From contig CAVQMB010000019.1 in assembly GCA_963713445.1 (NCBI GenBank), positions 1 to 64,000 on the forward strand: DNA of 64,000 bases, read 5' to 3'. The position numbers were made by a program, and so were the translations under genes. The stretch is from CAVQMB01 sp963713445 (lineage in GTDB: Bacteria; Pseudomonadota; Gammaproteobacteria; Competibacterales; Competibacteraceae). The notes beneath the pieces were generated by a model, which saw nothing but the letters and a program-made list of their open reading frames with translations, was not told where the DNA came from and did no database searches. This document shows positions 54,623 to 63,990 of the stretch, piece by piece; the first letter of the stretch is position 1; each line of letters opens with the position of its first letter.

Positions 54623-56257
54623 TCACATGTTGGGATAGTTTGGGCCTCCGCCGCCTTCCGGGACTACCCAGCGGATGTTCTGGGTCGGATCCTTGATGTC
54701 ACAGGTCTTGCAGTGCACGCAGTTCTGGGCATTGATCTGCAGTCGGGGGTTGTCACCATCATCGTCGCGCACGATCTCGTATACGCCGGCCGGACAATAG
54801 CGCTGTTCGGGCGCATCGTAAAGCGCCAGGTTGACCGAGATCGGCACGTTGTCGTCGGTCAGGGTCAGGTGACTGGGCTGATCCTCCTCGTGGTTGGTGT
54901 TGGACAGAAACACGGAAGACAATCGATCGAAGCTGACCCTGCCATCCGGCTTCGGGTACTCGATGCGGTCACAGCTGCGGGCCGGGTTCAGGCGAGTGTG
55001 ATCGGCATGGTGGCGTAGTGTCCAGGGGGCCTTGCCCCTGAATACATAGGTTTCCAGCGCAGAATAGGCGATGCCGCCGAAGAGGCCCCAGTGGAAGGCG
55101 GGACGGATATTGGACACCTGCTCCAGCTCATGCCAGAGCCAGCTCGATTTGAGCTGTTCAGGGTAGGTCGTCACTTCCCGCAGCGGCTCGCCGCCGCGCA
55201 GCGCAGCGAATACCGACTCGGCCGCCACCATGCCGGATTTCATCGCGGTATGGGTGCCTTTGATCTTGGGTACATTGAGAAAGCCGGCGGTGTCGCCGAT
55301 CAGCAGTCCGCCAGGAAAAGTCAGCCGTGGTATGGCCTGCAGGCCACCCTCGCTCAATGCACGTGCGCCATAAGCAATGCGGCGGCCACCCTCAAGTACC
55401 GGGCGGATCTCGGGATGGGTCTTGAAGCGCTGGAATTCCTCAAACGGACTGAGGTAGGGGTTCTGGTAGTCGAGGCCGATCACAAAACCGACAGCGACTT
55501 GATTGTTTTCCAGATGATACAGGAAGGACCCCCCATAGACACTCGGGTCAAGCGGCCAGCCCACCGTGTGGACCACCAACCCCTGTTGGTGGCGGACGGA
55601 GTCGACCTCCCATAATTCTTTGATGCCGATGGCGTAGGTTTGCGGATCGACCCCGTCGCGCAGCCGGAAGCGTTCAAACAGGGTTTTGGTAAGCGAGCCT
55701 CGGCAGCCTTCCGCGAACAGCGTTTGCTGAGCGTGCAGTTCCATGCCTGGCTGGAAATTCTCGGTTGGTTTACCGTCTTTGCCAATGCCCATATCGCCGG
55801 TCGCCACCCCGGCGACGCTGCCGTCATCGTGATACAGCACCTCTGCTGCGGCAAAGCCGGGATAGACCTCCACACCCAGCTCTTCGGCCTGTTCACCCAG
55901 CCAGCGGCAAAAATTGCCCAGACTGATGATGTAGTTACCCTGATTATGCATTTGTGGTGGTGTCGGCAGCCGATAGGCGTGTTCGCGGCTCAGGAACAGG
56001 AACTTGTCCTTGGCCGCTGGGGTGTTCAGCGGGGCGCCACGTTCGTGCCAGTCCGGCAGCAGTTCGTTGAGGCTGCGCGGTTCCAAAACAGCGCCGGAGA
56101 GAATATGGGCACCGACCTCGGAACCCTTTTCCAGCACGCACACGCTGAGTTCGCGATCGTGTTCAACAGCAAGTTGCTTGAGGCGGATGGCCGCGCTAAG
56201 CCCGGAGGGGCCCGCACCGACGATCACGACGTCATAGTCCATGCTTTCGCGTTGCAA
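54623..56257 (-). CDS. Electron transfer flavoprotein-ubiquinone oxidoreductase
   Basis: Passes electrons from ETF to the quinone pool, linking acyl-CoA and methylglycine dehydrogenases to respiration. 544 aa (or 539 from MDYDVVIVGAGPSG, equally likely). FAD motif VVIVGAGPSGLSAAIRL, GLLIGDTAGFLNVPKIKGTHTAMKSG, and a C-terminal 4Fe-4S motif INAQNCVHCKTCDIKDPTQNI. Length and order are typical. It could receive electrons from the DMGDH-like enzyme at 34.2 kb through ETF (inference; ETF genes are not in the window). Confidence 0.96.
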   Translation of the reverse strand: MQRESMDYDVVIVGAGPSGLSAAIRLKQLAVEHDRELSVCVLEKGSEVGAHILSGAVLEPRSLNELLPDWHERGAPLNTPAAKDKFLFLSREHAYRLPTPPQMHNQGNYIISLGNFCRWLGEQAEELGVEVYPGFAAAEVLYHDDGSVAGVATGDMGIGKDGKPTENFQPGMELHAQQTLFAEGCRGSLTKTLFERFRLRDGVDPQTYAIGIKELWEVDSVRHQQGLVVHTVGWPLDPSVYGGSFLYHLENNQVAVGFVIGLDYQNPYLSPFEEFQRFKTHPEIRPVLEGGRRIAYGARALSEGGLQAIPRLTFPGGLLIGDTAGFLNVPKIKGTHTAMKSGMVAAESVFAALRGGEPLREVTTYPEQLKSSWLWHELEQVSNIRPAFHWGLFGGIAYSALETYVFRGKAPWTLRHHADHTRLNPARSCDRIEYPKPDGRVSFDRLSSVFLSNTNHEEDQPSHLTLTDDNVPISVNLALYDAPEQRYCPAGVYEIVRDDDGDNPRLQINAQNCVHCKTCDIKDPTQNIRWVVPEGGGGPNYPNM

Positions 56258-56364
56258 AATGGTTACCTCGTTACACTAGGGTGTGTCATGAGATTGATTA
56301 TACCGTGTCACGTCCGGGATCCGGCTTGTCCCGATGGGACGTGCAACTGCCCCTCGTTGACGTC

Positions 56365-57102
56365 ATGCGTGCGCTACTGAGGGGTTGTTACTGGGGGAGC
56401 TATATGCTGCTCGCGTTCCTGGTCGCACTGGCATTGGCGTGGCGATTGCTGGCCTGGCAGCAGTTTCTTTATCCGGTCTGGTATCCTCTTCTGCGTATCG
56501 ACCGGACGATCGCGCGATTTGCGCCGCAGAATCCCTACCGGCCGGGGTTTCAGCTTACCAGCCGGGCCGAACGTGAGCGGCTGTTCGCCGCTATAGCTGA
56601 GGCGGTGGAACACAATGGCCGAGGTTTGGCACAACTGCGCTACCATAGTCTCGACGGGCGGGTACTCGGACGCTTGCTGACGGACCCGGAGATTGTTCAT
56701 CTGCAGGATGTCAGTCGCCTGCTGAGCCGTTGGCGTTCGGTTGCGGCTGCGCTGTTACTCACGCTGCTGGGCTGGACGCTGTGGCTGGTATACCGGCGCC
56801 GGCCGCTGCCGCCGGCGCGACGTCTGCTCGGTGGACTGAGCGTGGCGCTGCTGGCCGTGGGCAGTGGGGTCCTGCTGGTGGGTCCGGTACGCTTGTTTTA
56901 CACTTGGCATTCGTGGGTGTTTCCGCCCAATCATCCCTGGTTTTTTTATTACCAGGACTCGCTGATGACTACATTGATGAAAGCCCCGGATCTGTTTTTC
57001 GCGATCGGAGCGGTTTGGCTGTCGCTGGGCTGGCTGATTTTGGCCTTGCTGCTTGTGGTGGCACACTGCCTGACCCGCTGGCGGGGTCTTAGGAGTGGGT
57101 GA
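56365..57102 (+). CDS. DUF1461 family membrane protein (Lit-like lipoprotein transacylase family)
   Basis: A 245-aa inner-membrane protein with helices at about 10-30, 128-150, 160-180 and 215-240. The loop FYTWHSWVFPPNHPWFFYYQDSLMTTLMKAPDLFF carries the His, Trp and Pro pattern that I associate with DUF1461/TIGR01906. That family includes Lit, which moves an acyl chain within lipoprotein N-termini in Firmicutes. Whether proteobacterial members share this activity is not established. Its TGA overlaps the ATG of the next gene (ATGA-type coupling), so the two are coexpressed. Confidence 0.7.
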   Translation: MRALLRGCYWGSYMLLAFLVALALAWRLLAWQQFLYPVWYPLLRIDRTIARFAPQNPYRPGFQLTSRAERERLFAAIAEAVEHNGRGLAQLRYHSLDGRVLGRLLTDPEIVHLQDVSRLLSRWRSVAAALLLTLLGWTLWLVYRRRPLPPARRLLGGLSVALLAVGSGVLLVGPVRLFYTWHSWVFPPNHPWFFYYQDSLMTTLMKAPDLFFAIGAVWLSLGWLILALLLVVAHCLTRWRGLRSG

Positions 57103-57635
57103 TGTCGTTGCGTAATACGATTGTTTCCTGCCTTATAGCCCTGATGCTATTGCCGACGACAGCCGTCGCGGATGCACTGACGGGTGCCGGGATCCGGGTC
57201 GGCTTTGATGCGCGGGCCAAATCGGTCAAGTTCCGTGAGTATGAGGCGTACGCACGCACCCGATTGCCGTGGCAGTACCACTGGCAGTCGGGCTGGCGGC
57301 TAACCAGTGGGCTCGAAGGATCGGTGGCACTGCTACATGCCACTACCGGGGAAAATGCCACCCTCGTCTCGGTCGGGCCGGTGGTGTCGCTGCGTCGGGG
57401 TACACTGCCATGGTCGCTGGAAATCGGCGTCGAACCCACCTATCTCAGCCGTTACCAGTTTGCCGGCTCGAGCCTGGGCGGGCACTTGCAGTTCGTATCG
57501 CACATCGCCGTGCGCTACCGCTTCAGTCGGCACCTCGCGCTGGCTTACCGGTTCCAGCACATGTCAGATGCCGGCATCAAGGAACCCAATCCGGGTGTCA
57601 ATCTGCACGTGCTGGAACTGAGCTACCGCTACTAG
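57102..57635 (+). CDS. PagL-like outer-membrane lipid A 3-O-deacylase / acyloxyacyl hydrolase family
   Basis: A 177-aa protein: signal peptide (LIALMLLPTTAVA, cleavage near residue 23), then an alternating-hydrophobicity barrel ending in an aromatic (SYRY), as in outer-membrane barrels. The PagL motif is FQHMSDAGIKEPNPGVNLH with His153 and Ser155. At the spacing where P. aeruginosa PagL, as I recall it, has its catalytic Glu, this protein has Asn167, so the triad is not certain. Coupled to the DUF1461 gene, suggesting envelope-lipid remodelling. Confidence 0.78.
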   Translation: MSLRNTIVSCLIALMLLPTTAVADALTGAGIRVGFDARAKSVKFREYEAYARTRLPWQYHWQSGWRLTSGLEGSVALLHATTGENATLVSVGPVVSLRRGTLPWSLEIGVEPTYLSRYQFAGSSLGGHLQFVSHIAVRYRFSRHLALAYRFQHMSDAGIKEPNPGVNLHVLELSYRY

Positions 57636-57639
57636 GCCG

Positions 57640-58353
57640 TCACCACATATTTTGGGTGGCGGTAACGGTGGGCAGACCGGCGGCGTACCATGCCCGCAGG
57701 CCACCGCGATACCAATATACGTTGCGGTAGTCGAGATTGACTGCCCGCAGGGCGGCATCGTAGGCCGACCAACAGTGTACGCCGGTGCAGTAGAAAACCA
57801 GTGTGCGGCGCTTGTTGCCGCCGGTCAGTGCCTTCAGATGTCGGGCCATGCGGGCCTGAATCGGGCCGCTGAACTGGCCGTTCTGGCCGGCGCCGCCAAG
57901 CCACACGGAGCCGGGAATGCTTTCGGTGCTCTTGCCAGTCCGGGTATTAATCAAAACCGGTTTGGTTTGTTTCCCGAGCAGCCGTTGGCGGAGTCGGTAG
58001 GTGGTAATGAGCCGGCCGCCGGCCAGTGTCACGGGGGTTGGGCCGTGGTAACTCGGCGGGATGAGCGCCGACACTGGAGGCGTGCCGAAGTCGCGGGTTT
58101 CGTCAGCATAACTGTGATTGGCGATCTTGAAAGAACGCAACGGAGTGCTGCTGTGAATGGGTTGGCCAAGCTCCGATGGCGCCGGGTTCCCAGTGGTGGT
58201 GCGGGTCGTTTTGGAGGCTGCAGGAAGCGGGGTCTCGCTGGTGTCAGACGTTGTCGCTGTGGCCTGCTTGGCACGGGTCCAGGCCTGGTTCAGGCTCTGG
58301 CAGCCGGTAAGCAATGCAATGGCAGCCAGGATTACGGGTAGTTGCGGTCGCAT
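57640..58353 (-). CDS. Rhodanese-like lipoprotein
   Basis: A 237-aa protein with lipobox LLTGCQS (Cys at about residue 18 from MRPQLPVILAAIALLTGC) and a Thr/Ser-rich linker. The C-terminal rhodanese fold shows LINTRTGKSTESIPGSVWLGG, VFYCTGVHCWSAYDAALRAV and NVYWYRGGLRAWYAAGLP. The Cys in FYCTG is at the sulfurtransferase position and a second Cys precedes Trp (CW). This recalls periplasmic CxxCW rhodanese-like proteins linked to PQQ-dependent catabolism, but no PQQ gene is here. Its stop lies 4 bases from the PagL-like gene, convergent. Confidence 0.8.
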   Translation of the reverse strand: MRPQLPVILAAIALLTGCQSLNQAWTRAKQATATTSDTSETPLPAASKTTRTTTGNPAPSELGQPIHSSTPLRSFKIANHSYADETRDFGTPPVSALIPPSYHGPTPVTLAGGRLITTYRLRQRLLGKQTKPVLINTRTGKSTESIPGSVWLGGAGQNGQFSGPIQARMARHLKALTGGNKRRTLVFYCTGVHCWSAYDAALRAVNLDYRNVYWYRGGLRAWYAAGLPTVTATQNMW

Positions 58354-58518
58354 GAAGATAGCTCCAGGTAGGGGATTGGGCATTGTAGGGTTTGCCCGGT
58401 GAGCACACTAGCATGCTTCTGTGCTTGGCATGCTATGGTTGCCGTGGGCGAGTCGTTATAATGCCTGCTGCCTGTTCCGGCAGTCCCCGTTTTCTCAACA
58501 CGCGACAATCCGGCGACG

Positions 58519-58740
58519 ATGACTCAGACGACAACGCAAAAACGATTCGGCATTCGCATGACACTGCCCCCGGGCGATCCGATGCGTGCGGCGCACTTGT
58601 TGGGCGATGACTGGGAAACCTACAAGTGGTTTGCGACCCCGGCAGAACGCGATCAGGCGATCGCCGAACTGCGAACCAAACATCCCTACTATCGGGTTGG
58701 TGACTACCCCAGTCTGGTGCTGGCGCCTGTGGAGCGCTGA
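58519..58740 (+). CDS. Small conserved-looking cytoplasmic protein, function unknown
   Basis: A 73-aa soluble protein without signal or membrane segment. The sequence RFGIRMTLPPGDPMRAAHLL, then WETYKWFATPAERDQAIAEL, then HPYYRVGDYPSLVL reads like a compact alpha/beta unit with a structured core. Good codon usage and isolation from other genes argue that it is expressed. It is divergent from the rhodanese-like gene. No family recognised. Confidence 0.65.
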   Translation: MTQTTTQKRFGIRMTLPPGDPMRAAHLLGDDWETYKWFATPAERDQAIAELRTKHPYYRVGDYPSLVLAPVER

Positions 58741-58872
58741 TCGTGACGGCAGCGGGGATCGACGCCGCCGCGCATTGCGGTTGAGAAAGCTGGTTCGCGG
58801 GTTAGGCTGAACGTCGTGCTCGTTCATTCTGATTGTCATCCGGATCAGCCGTAGAGCAGTTGAGGCGGGCAC

Positions 58873-61216
58873 ATGGTATTCCGCACGGTCGCTGTTCTCG
58901 GAGCCGGCCATCTTGGGCCTCAAATCGCCGCTCATCTGGCCAATGCCGATCTCGACGTGTTGTTGTTCGACATGGCTGCGGAGGGTGGCGATCCCGCGCG
59001 CGAAGTGCGCCTCGCCATCGCCCGTATGGCTCACTGTGAGCCGTTGCCGCTGGCGACTGCCGACGTGGTCCACCGGATTACTCCGGCCACCTATCAGCAT
59101 GATCTGCGGCGCCTGGCCGCCTGCGATCTGGTGATCGAGGCCGTAGGCGAAAGTGCTGATGCCAAGCAAGGACTGCTGGCGCGGCTCGCACCTCATCTGG
59201 GATGCCGGGCGGTTCTGGTGACCACCACGGCTGAATTCACCGTGGCGGAACTCGCGCTGGCGTTGCCCGAGTCGTGGCGGGCGCGTTTCTGCGGTGTTCA
59301 GTTTTTCGCCCCGGTGCGCTATCAGTCGCTGGTGGAACTTGTCGCTGGACCGGACACCGACCTGCGAGTGGTGGACGCTCTGGAAACATTTGCAGTGCAG
59401 ACGCTGGGAAAGGGCGTGGTGCACAGCAAGGACCAGCCCGGATTCGCCGTCAACCGGCTCGCCAAGGTAGTGCTGGCGCTGGCCTGTCATCACGCTGACC
59501 GTCTTGGTTTGGCACCGGACGTCACCGACCATCTAGTGAGTGCCGTTATGGGTACGCCGGCACGCCCGGTGTTCGGGATGATCGACCGGCTCGGACGTGC
59601 CAGCCTGGCTACCAGTCTGACGCGGCTCGCACGGTGCCTGGAGGATGATCCGTGGCTGACCCGGCTGGGGTTGCCGACCTGGCTGACCGAATCGGTTACG
59701 CTTGGCAACGGGCCGATTTATCGACAGGCCGGCGAGCGCCAGCTGGTGTTCGATCCCCAGGCCGACGATTTCCGATCGATCCGGCTCGGGCCGTCCGCCG
59801 CAATTCACGAGCTGCTTGATCCCCATCGGCCGGTGGCAATGTGGGCGGGTTTGCATGACAGTCTGCTGCCGGGCGCGCGCTTCCTGGTGGCCTGGCTGCG
59901 GGATGTGTTGCACTACAGCGCATACTGTCTGGAATCAGCGGTACGCAATGCCCGGGAGATCGATCTGGCGTTGCGGTGGAGTTTAGGCTGGGCACGGGGG
60001 CCGCTGGAGCTGTGGCAGCTGCTGGGCTGGCGGGACACGGCGACCGATCTGCGCCGGGCCATTGCGGCAGGACAGACCTTAACGTCATGGGAATTGCCTG
60101 ACTGGGTATCCCGTGTCCGCGAAGTGTATAGCGAGCGTGGCGCCTACAGTCCATTAAGCGGTCGCTATGCAGCGCTGCCGTTGCAGTCTGTATATCGCCG
60201 GTGGCTGCGGCCACCGGCACCGCTTGGCGCGGGCGCCGAAGCGGGCCGGCAGCCGCTGTTCGAGGCTGCCGGCCTCAGTCTTCGCGATGGTGGCGAGGCC
60301 ATTGGGGTGCTCGACCTGCCGGTGACGCCCGACACATTCGACGATGATGCGTTGGTCGTAATGGCTGAGGCGTTAAGTATCGCCCGGAGCCATTATCACG
60401 GCCTGGTGCTGCATTATCCGTGTCCTTGGCCGGCGACCAGGCCCGCTCTACTGGACCGGCTGCTGATGCACCGGCAACCAGCTGCAAGGTCGGAATGGCT
60501 GCTGCGGCTGCAAGAAGTGGTGTTACTGTTGCGGCAGTTGCCGATACCAGTGGTCGCCGCTGTGCGCGGGCATCTGGTGGGGTTTGGTTTCGAACTGGCC
60601 CAGCATTGTGATCGCATAGTGGCGGGCCTGGAAAGCTATCTGAGTCCGGCCAATCCCCGGCTCGGTTTTCCGGTGGCCGGCGGGAGCGTGGCAATGGCCT
60701 GCCGGGTGGCTTCCGTCATGGGCGCGCCGGAGGGTGGGAGCGCTGATTGCCCGTTATGCCTGCCTGATCGGTCGCGGCCGGGTTAGCGGTAGTGCGCTGG
60801 AAGCGCGTCAGCTCGCATTGCTGCGGCCGGCTGATCCGGTGGTGTTCAATTCCTATGAACTGCTGTACGTGGCCAGGGCGCAGGCCCGGGCACTGGTCGA
60901 CAGCGGTTATCGACCGCCACCCGAGGGTTTGTGCGTGGCAGGGCGGCAGGTGGCCGGCGAGGTACATGCTGTGCTCGCCCGGGAATATGACGCTGGGGTT
61001 TTGACCGCGCCGGAATATCGCCGGGCCCGGCGTGCTGGCACGGTGTTATGCGGTGGGGCAGTGGCAACCGGCTCATGGCTGGCGGTACGTGAAATGCTGA
61101 CGCTAGAGCATGAAGCGGTTCTGGAACTGCTGGCCGGCAACCTGGACGATCCGGTGCCGGTGGTGTCTGATGAGCATGGTGGCATGAGGCTGGCGGGCAT
61201 CGTTCGAGGGTCGTGA
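58873..61216 (+). CDS. Divergent 3-hydroxyacyl-CoA dehydrogenase / enoyl-CoA hydratase fusion (one frameshift)
   Basis: About 780 aa, HAD first and ECH last (the FadN order). N-terminal NAD motif AVLGAGHLGPQIAAHLANA and VIEAVGES; HAD C-domain with KDQPGFAVNRLAKVVL; hydratase part with VAAVRGHLVGFGFELAQHCDRIVA. The frame switches near 60725-60737 (ASVMG to GALIARYACLIGRGRVSG). Key residues differ from active relatives: the catalytic His of the HFFNPV motif is Gln143 (VQFFAPV), the SNTS loop is TTTA, and the hydratase VEVGVGLIPAGG region is ANPRLGFPVAGG. It may be catalytically altered or inactive. Confidence 0.8.
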
Positions 61217-61314
61217 GGCAACCCGCCACGGCCGGCGGCAGCGCTTGGCGGTTCCGACAATGCCACCTACTGTTTTAATATACTTCGTTTTGGAACCAGG
61301 GGCGTACATTACCT

Positions 61315-62413
61315 ATGCAGGAACTTAATCCGTACTTCCAACAGATCGAGGATCTGCAAGGGCGCATCGAGGCCCTGAGGGGGTATCTTTGACTACGAAG
61401 GCAAGCGTGAGCGCCTGACTGAGGTCCAGCGCGAGCTGGAACAACCGGATATCTGGAACGATCCCGAGCGTGCCCAGACTCTTGGCAAAGAGCGCTCCCA
61501 GCTGGAGGGCGTGGTGCTCATGCTCGAGCATCTTGGCCAGGGGTTGGCCGATGCCGCGGAGTTGCTGGAACTGGCGGGCGCGGAAGCGGATGCCGCGGCG
61601 ACCGATGAGGTCGTTGCCGATCTGGCGGGTTATCAGAAGCAGGTGGAGGACCTCGAGTTCCGCCGCATGTTCGCCGGCGAGACCGATGCCTGCAATGCCT
61701 TTCTCGATATTCAGGCGGGTTCGGGTGGTACCGAGGCTCAGGACTGGGCTGACATGCTACTGCGGATGTACCTGCGTTGGGCCGAGGAGCACGGGTTCAA
61801 GACCGAGTTAATCGAGGCCTCCCCGGGTGAAGTGGCCGGTATAAAGAGTGCGACGGTCCGGCTCGAAGGTGGTTACGCCTACGGCTGGTTACGGACCGAG
61901 ACTGGCGTGCACCGGCTGGTGCGTAAATCGCCGTTTGATTCCGGCAACCGGCGTCATACCTCGTTTGCGGCTGTGTTCGTGTCGCCCGAGATCGACGATG
62001 AAATTGCGATCGACATCAATCCGGCCGACCTGCGGGTGGATGTCTATCGTGCCTCGGGCGCGGGTGGACAACACGTCAACCGGACCGAGTCGGCGGTGCG
62101 TATTACTCATCTGCCGACCGGGGCGGTGGTGCAGTGTCAGAATGACCGTTCTCAGCACAAAAACCGCGCCACCGCCATGAAGCAGCTCAAGGCCAAGCTC
62201 TACGAGCTGGAACTGCAGAAGCGCCGTGTCGAGGCCGATAAACTCGAAGAGACCAAGGCTGATATTGGCTGGGGAAGCCAGATCCGGTCCTATGTGCTGG
62301 ATCAGTCCAGAATCAAGGATCTGCGTACCGGGGTGGAGATCAGCAATACCCAGGCGGTGCTCGACGGCGGTCTGGATAAGTTCATCGAGGCCAGCCTTAA
62401 AAGCGGCCTGTAA
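61315..62413 (+). CDS. prfB: Peptide chain release factor 2 with programmed +1 frameshift
   Basis: RF2 terminates translation at UGA and UAA. Translation starts at ATG 61315 (MQELNPYFQQIEDL); after 25 codons it meets UGA and must slip +1 at CTT-TGA-C (61387-61393) to continue DYEGKRERL. The product, join of 61315-61389 and 61391-62413, is about 366 aa. RF2 identity: the SPF recognition tripeptide in VRKSPFDSGN and the GGQ catalytic motif in SGAGGQHVNRTES. lysS follows 89 bases later, as in E. coli. Confidence 0.97.
61378..61393 (+). promoter_or_regulatory. prfB autoregulatory recoding site
   Basis: AGGGGG-TAT-CTT-TGA-C: an internal Shine-Dalgarno-like AGGGGG three bases before the slippery CTT, then UGA followed by C. 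It matches the conserved bacterial prfB frameshift signal. Low RF2 slows termination at the UGA and favours the +1 shift. Confidence 0.97.
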
Positions 62414-62476
62414 GCTACCGGCGTCGTCCAGGCGGCCCGATCCGACAGTGCCCGCATTGTATACGCGCGGCGCAAA

Positions 62477-62504
62477 GCGAGAGTTTTGATGCGAGAGTTT
62501 TGAT
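62477..62504 (+). repeat. Tandem 14-bp duplication overlapping the lysS start
   Basis: GCGAGAGTTTTGAT occurs twice in a row. Each copy ends in the AT of an ATG; the first ATG (62489) meets a TGA after three codons and the second (62503) opens lysS. No clear Shine-Dalgarno site is present, so the duplication changes the initiation region. Confidence 0.8.
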
Positions 62505-63990
62505 GCCAGAACAGCAATATGATGACAACAAGCTTATTGCCGAGCGCCGTGCGAAGCTGACCCAGTTGCGTCGCAACGGCAATGCGTTTCCTAATGGTTT
62601 TCGCCGTGATAGCCTGGCCGGCGCTCTGCAGGAACGCTTTGGTGACAAGGACAAGGCTGAACTAGCCGACCAGGGGCAGCACGTTGCTGTGGCAGGTCGG
62701 ATCATGGCTCGGCGGGGCCCTTTCCTGGTGCTTCAGGACATGTCCGGCCAGATCCAGGCCTATGTCGACCGCAAAGCGTTGCCGGCCGAGCTGGCGGCGG
62801 CCATCAAGGGTTGGGATCTGGGTGATATCGTCGGCGTGCAGGGCATACTCAGCAAATCTGACAAAGGCAGCTTGTACGTCAATATCGAGCGGGCCGAGCT
62901 ACTGACCAAGGCGTTGCGGCCCCTGCCGGAGAAATATCACGGACTGGCCGACCAGGAGCTGCGCTATCGGCAGCGCTACGTGGATCTGATCGTTAACCCG
63001 GAGACCCGGCGCACGTTCCGTATCCGCAGTGCGGTGATCGACCACATTCGAGGCTATTTCAATCAGATCGGTTTCCTGGAAGTTGAGACGCCGATGATGC
63101 AGCCGATTCCGGGTGGTGCGGTGGCGAGGCCGTTCATGACCCACCACAACGCTCTGGACATGGCGCTGTATCTGCGTATCGCGCCGGAGCTTTATCTGAA
63201 ACGGCTGGTGGTGGGCGGGTTCGAAAAAGTGTTCGAAATCAACCGCAACTTCCGCAACGAAGGCCTCTCGACCCGGCATAATCCGGAATTCACCATGCTG
63301 GAGTTTTATCAGGCTTATTCGGATTATCGCGAACTGATGGAGCTGACCGAAGACCTTTTGCGCGGTATGGCCGCGCGCGTGCTCGGCACTACCCAGGTGG
63401 CTTATCAGGGCGAGACGTTCGATTTCGGTGCGCCGTTCCAGCGGCTGGGTCTGGCCGAGGCCGTGCTACGCTACAACCCGGAGCTCACGCCTGGGGTTTT
63501 GGGTGACCTGACTGCAGCGCGCGGGGTCGCCGAACGGCTCGGTCTGGAGCTGCCGGCCGATGCGGGGTTGGGTACGGTGCAGTTGGCCCTGTTTGAGGAG
63601 ACGGTTGAGGACAAACTCAGGAATCCGACCTTCATCACTGCATTCCCGACCGAGGTGTCGCCGTTGTCGCGGCGTAATGAGCAGCGGCCGGACCTGGTTG
63701 ACCGTTTCGAGCTGTTCATCGGCGGCCGCGAGATCGCCAACGGTTTCTCGGAGCTCAATGACCCCGAGGATCAGGCTGAGCGTTTCCGGGAACAGGTCGA
63801 GGCCCGTGATGCCGGTGACGACGAGGCCATGTATTACGATGCAGACTACATCCGCGCGCTGGAGTACGGTCTGCCGCCCGCAGCTGGCGAGGGCATTGGG
63901 ATCGATCGGCTGGTCATGCTGTTCACCGATGCACCCTCGATCCGCGATGTCATCCTGTTTCCTCATCTGCGCCCGGAAGCGGATGGCTGA
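62503..63990 (+). CDS. lysS: Lysyl-tRNA synthetase, class II
   Basis: Charges tRNA-Lys; 495 aa from ATG 62503. N-terminal OB anticodon-binding domain (VAVAGRIMARRGPFLVLQDMSGQIQAYV), then the class II core: motif 1 (IRGYFNQIGFLEVETPMMQPIPGGAVARPF), motif 2 (FEINRNFRNEGLSTRHNPEFTMLEFY) and motif 3 (GEGIGIDRLVMLFTDAPSIRDVILFP). Complete and uninterrupted. Confidence 0.97.
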   Translation: MPEQQYDDNKLIAERRAKLTQLRRNGNAFPNGFRRDSLAGALQERFGDKDKAELADQGQHVAVAGRIMARRGPFLVLQDMSGQIQAYVDRKALPAELAAAIKGWDLGDIVGVQGILSKSDKGSLYVNIERAELLTKALRPLPEKYHGLADQELRYRQRYVDLIVNPETRRTFRIRSAVIDHIRGYFNQIGFLEVETPMMQPIPGGAVARPFMTHHNALDMALYLRIAPELYLKRLVVGGFEKVFEINRNFRNEGLSTRHNPEFTMLEFYQAYSDYRELMELTEDLLRGMAARVLGTTQVAYQGETFDFGAPFQRLGLAEAVLRYNPELTPGVLGDLTAARGVAERLGLELPADAGLGTVQLALFEETVEDKLRNPTFITAFPTEVSPLSRRNEQRPDLVDRFELFIGGREIANGFSELNDPEDQAERFREQVEARDAGDDEAMYYDADYIRALEYGLPPAAGEGIGIDRLVMLFTDAPSIRDVILFPHLRPEADG

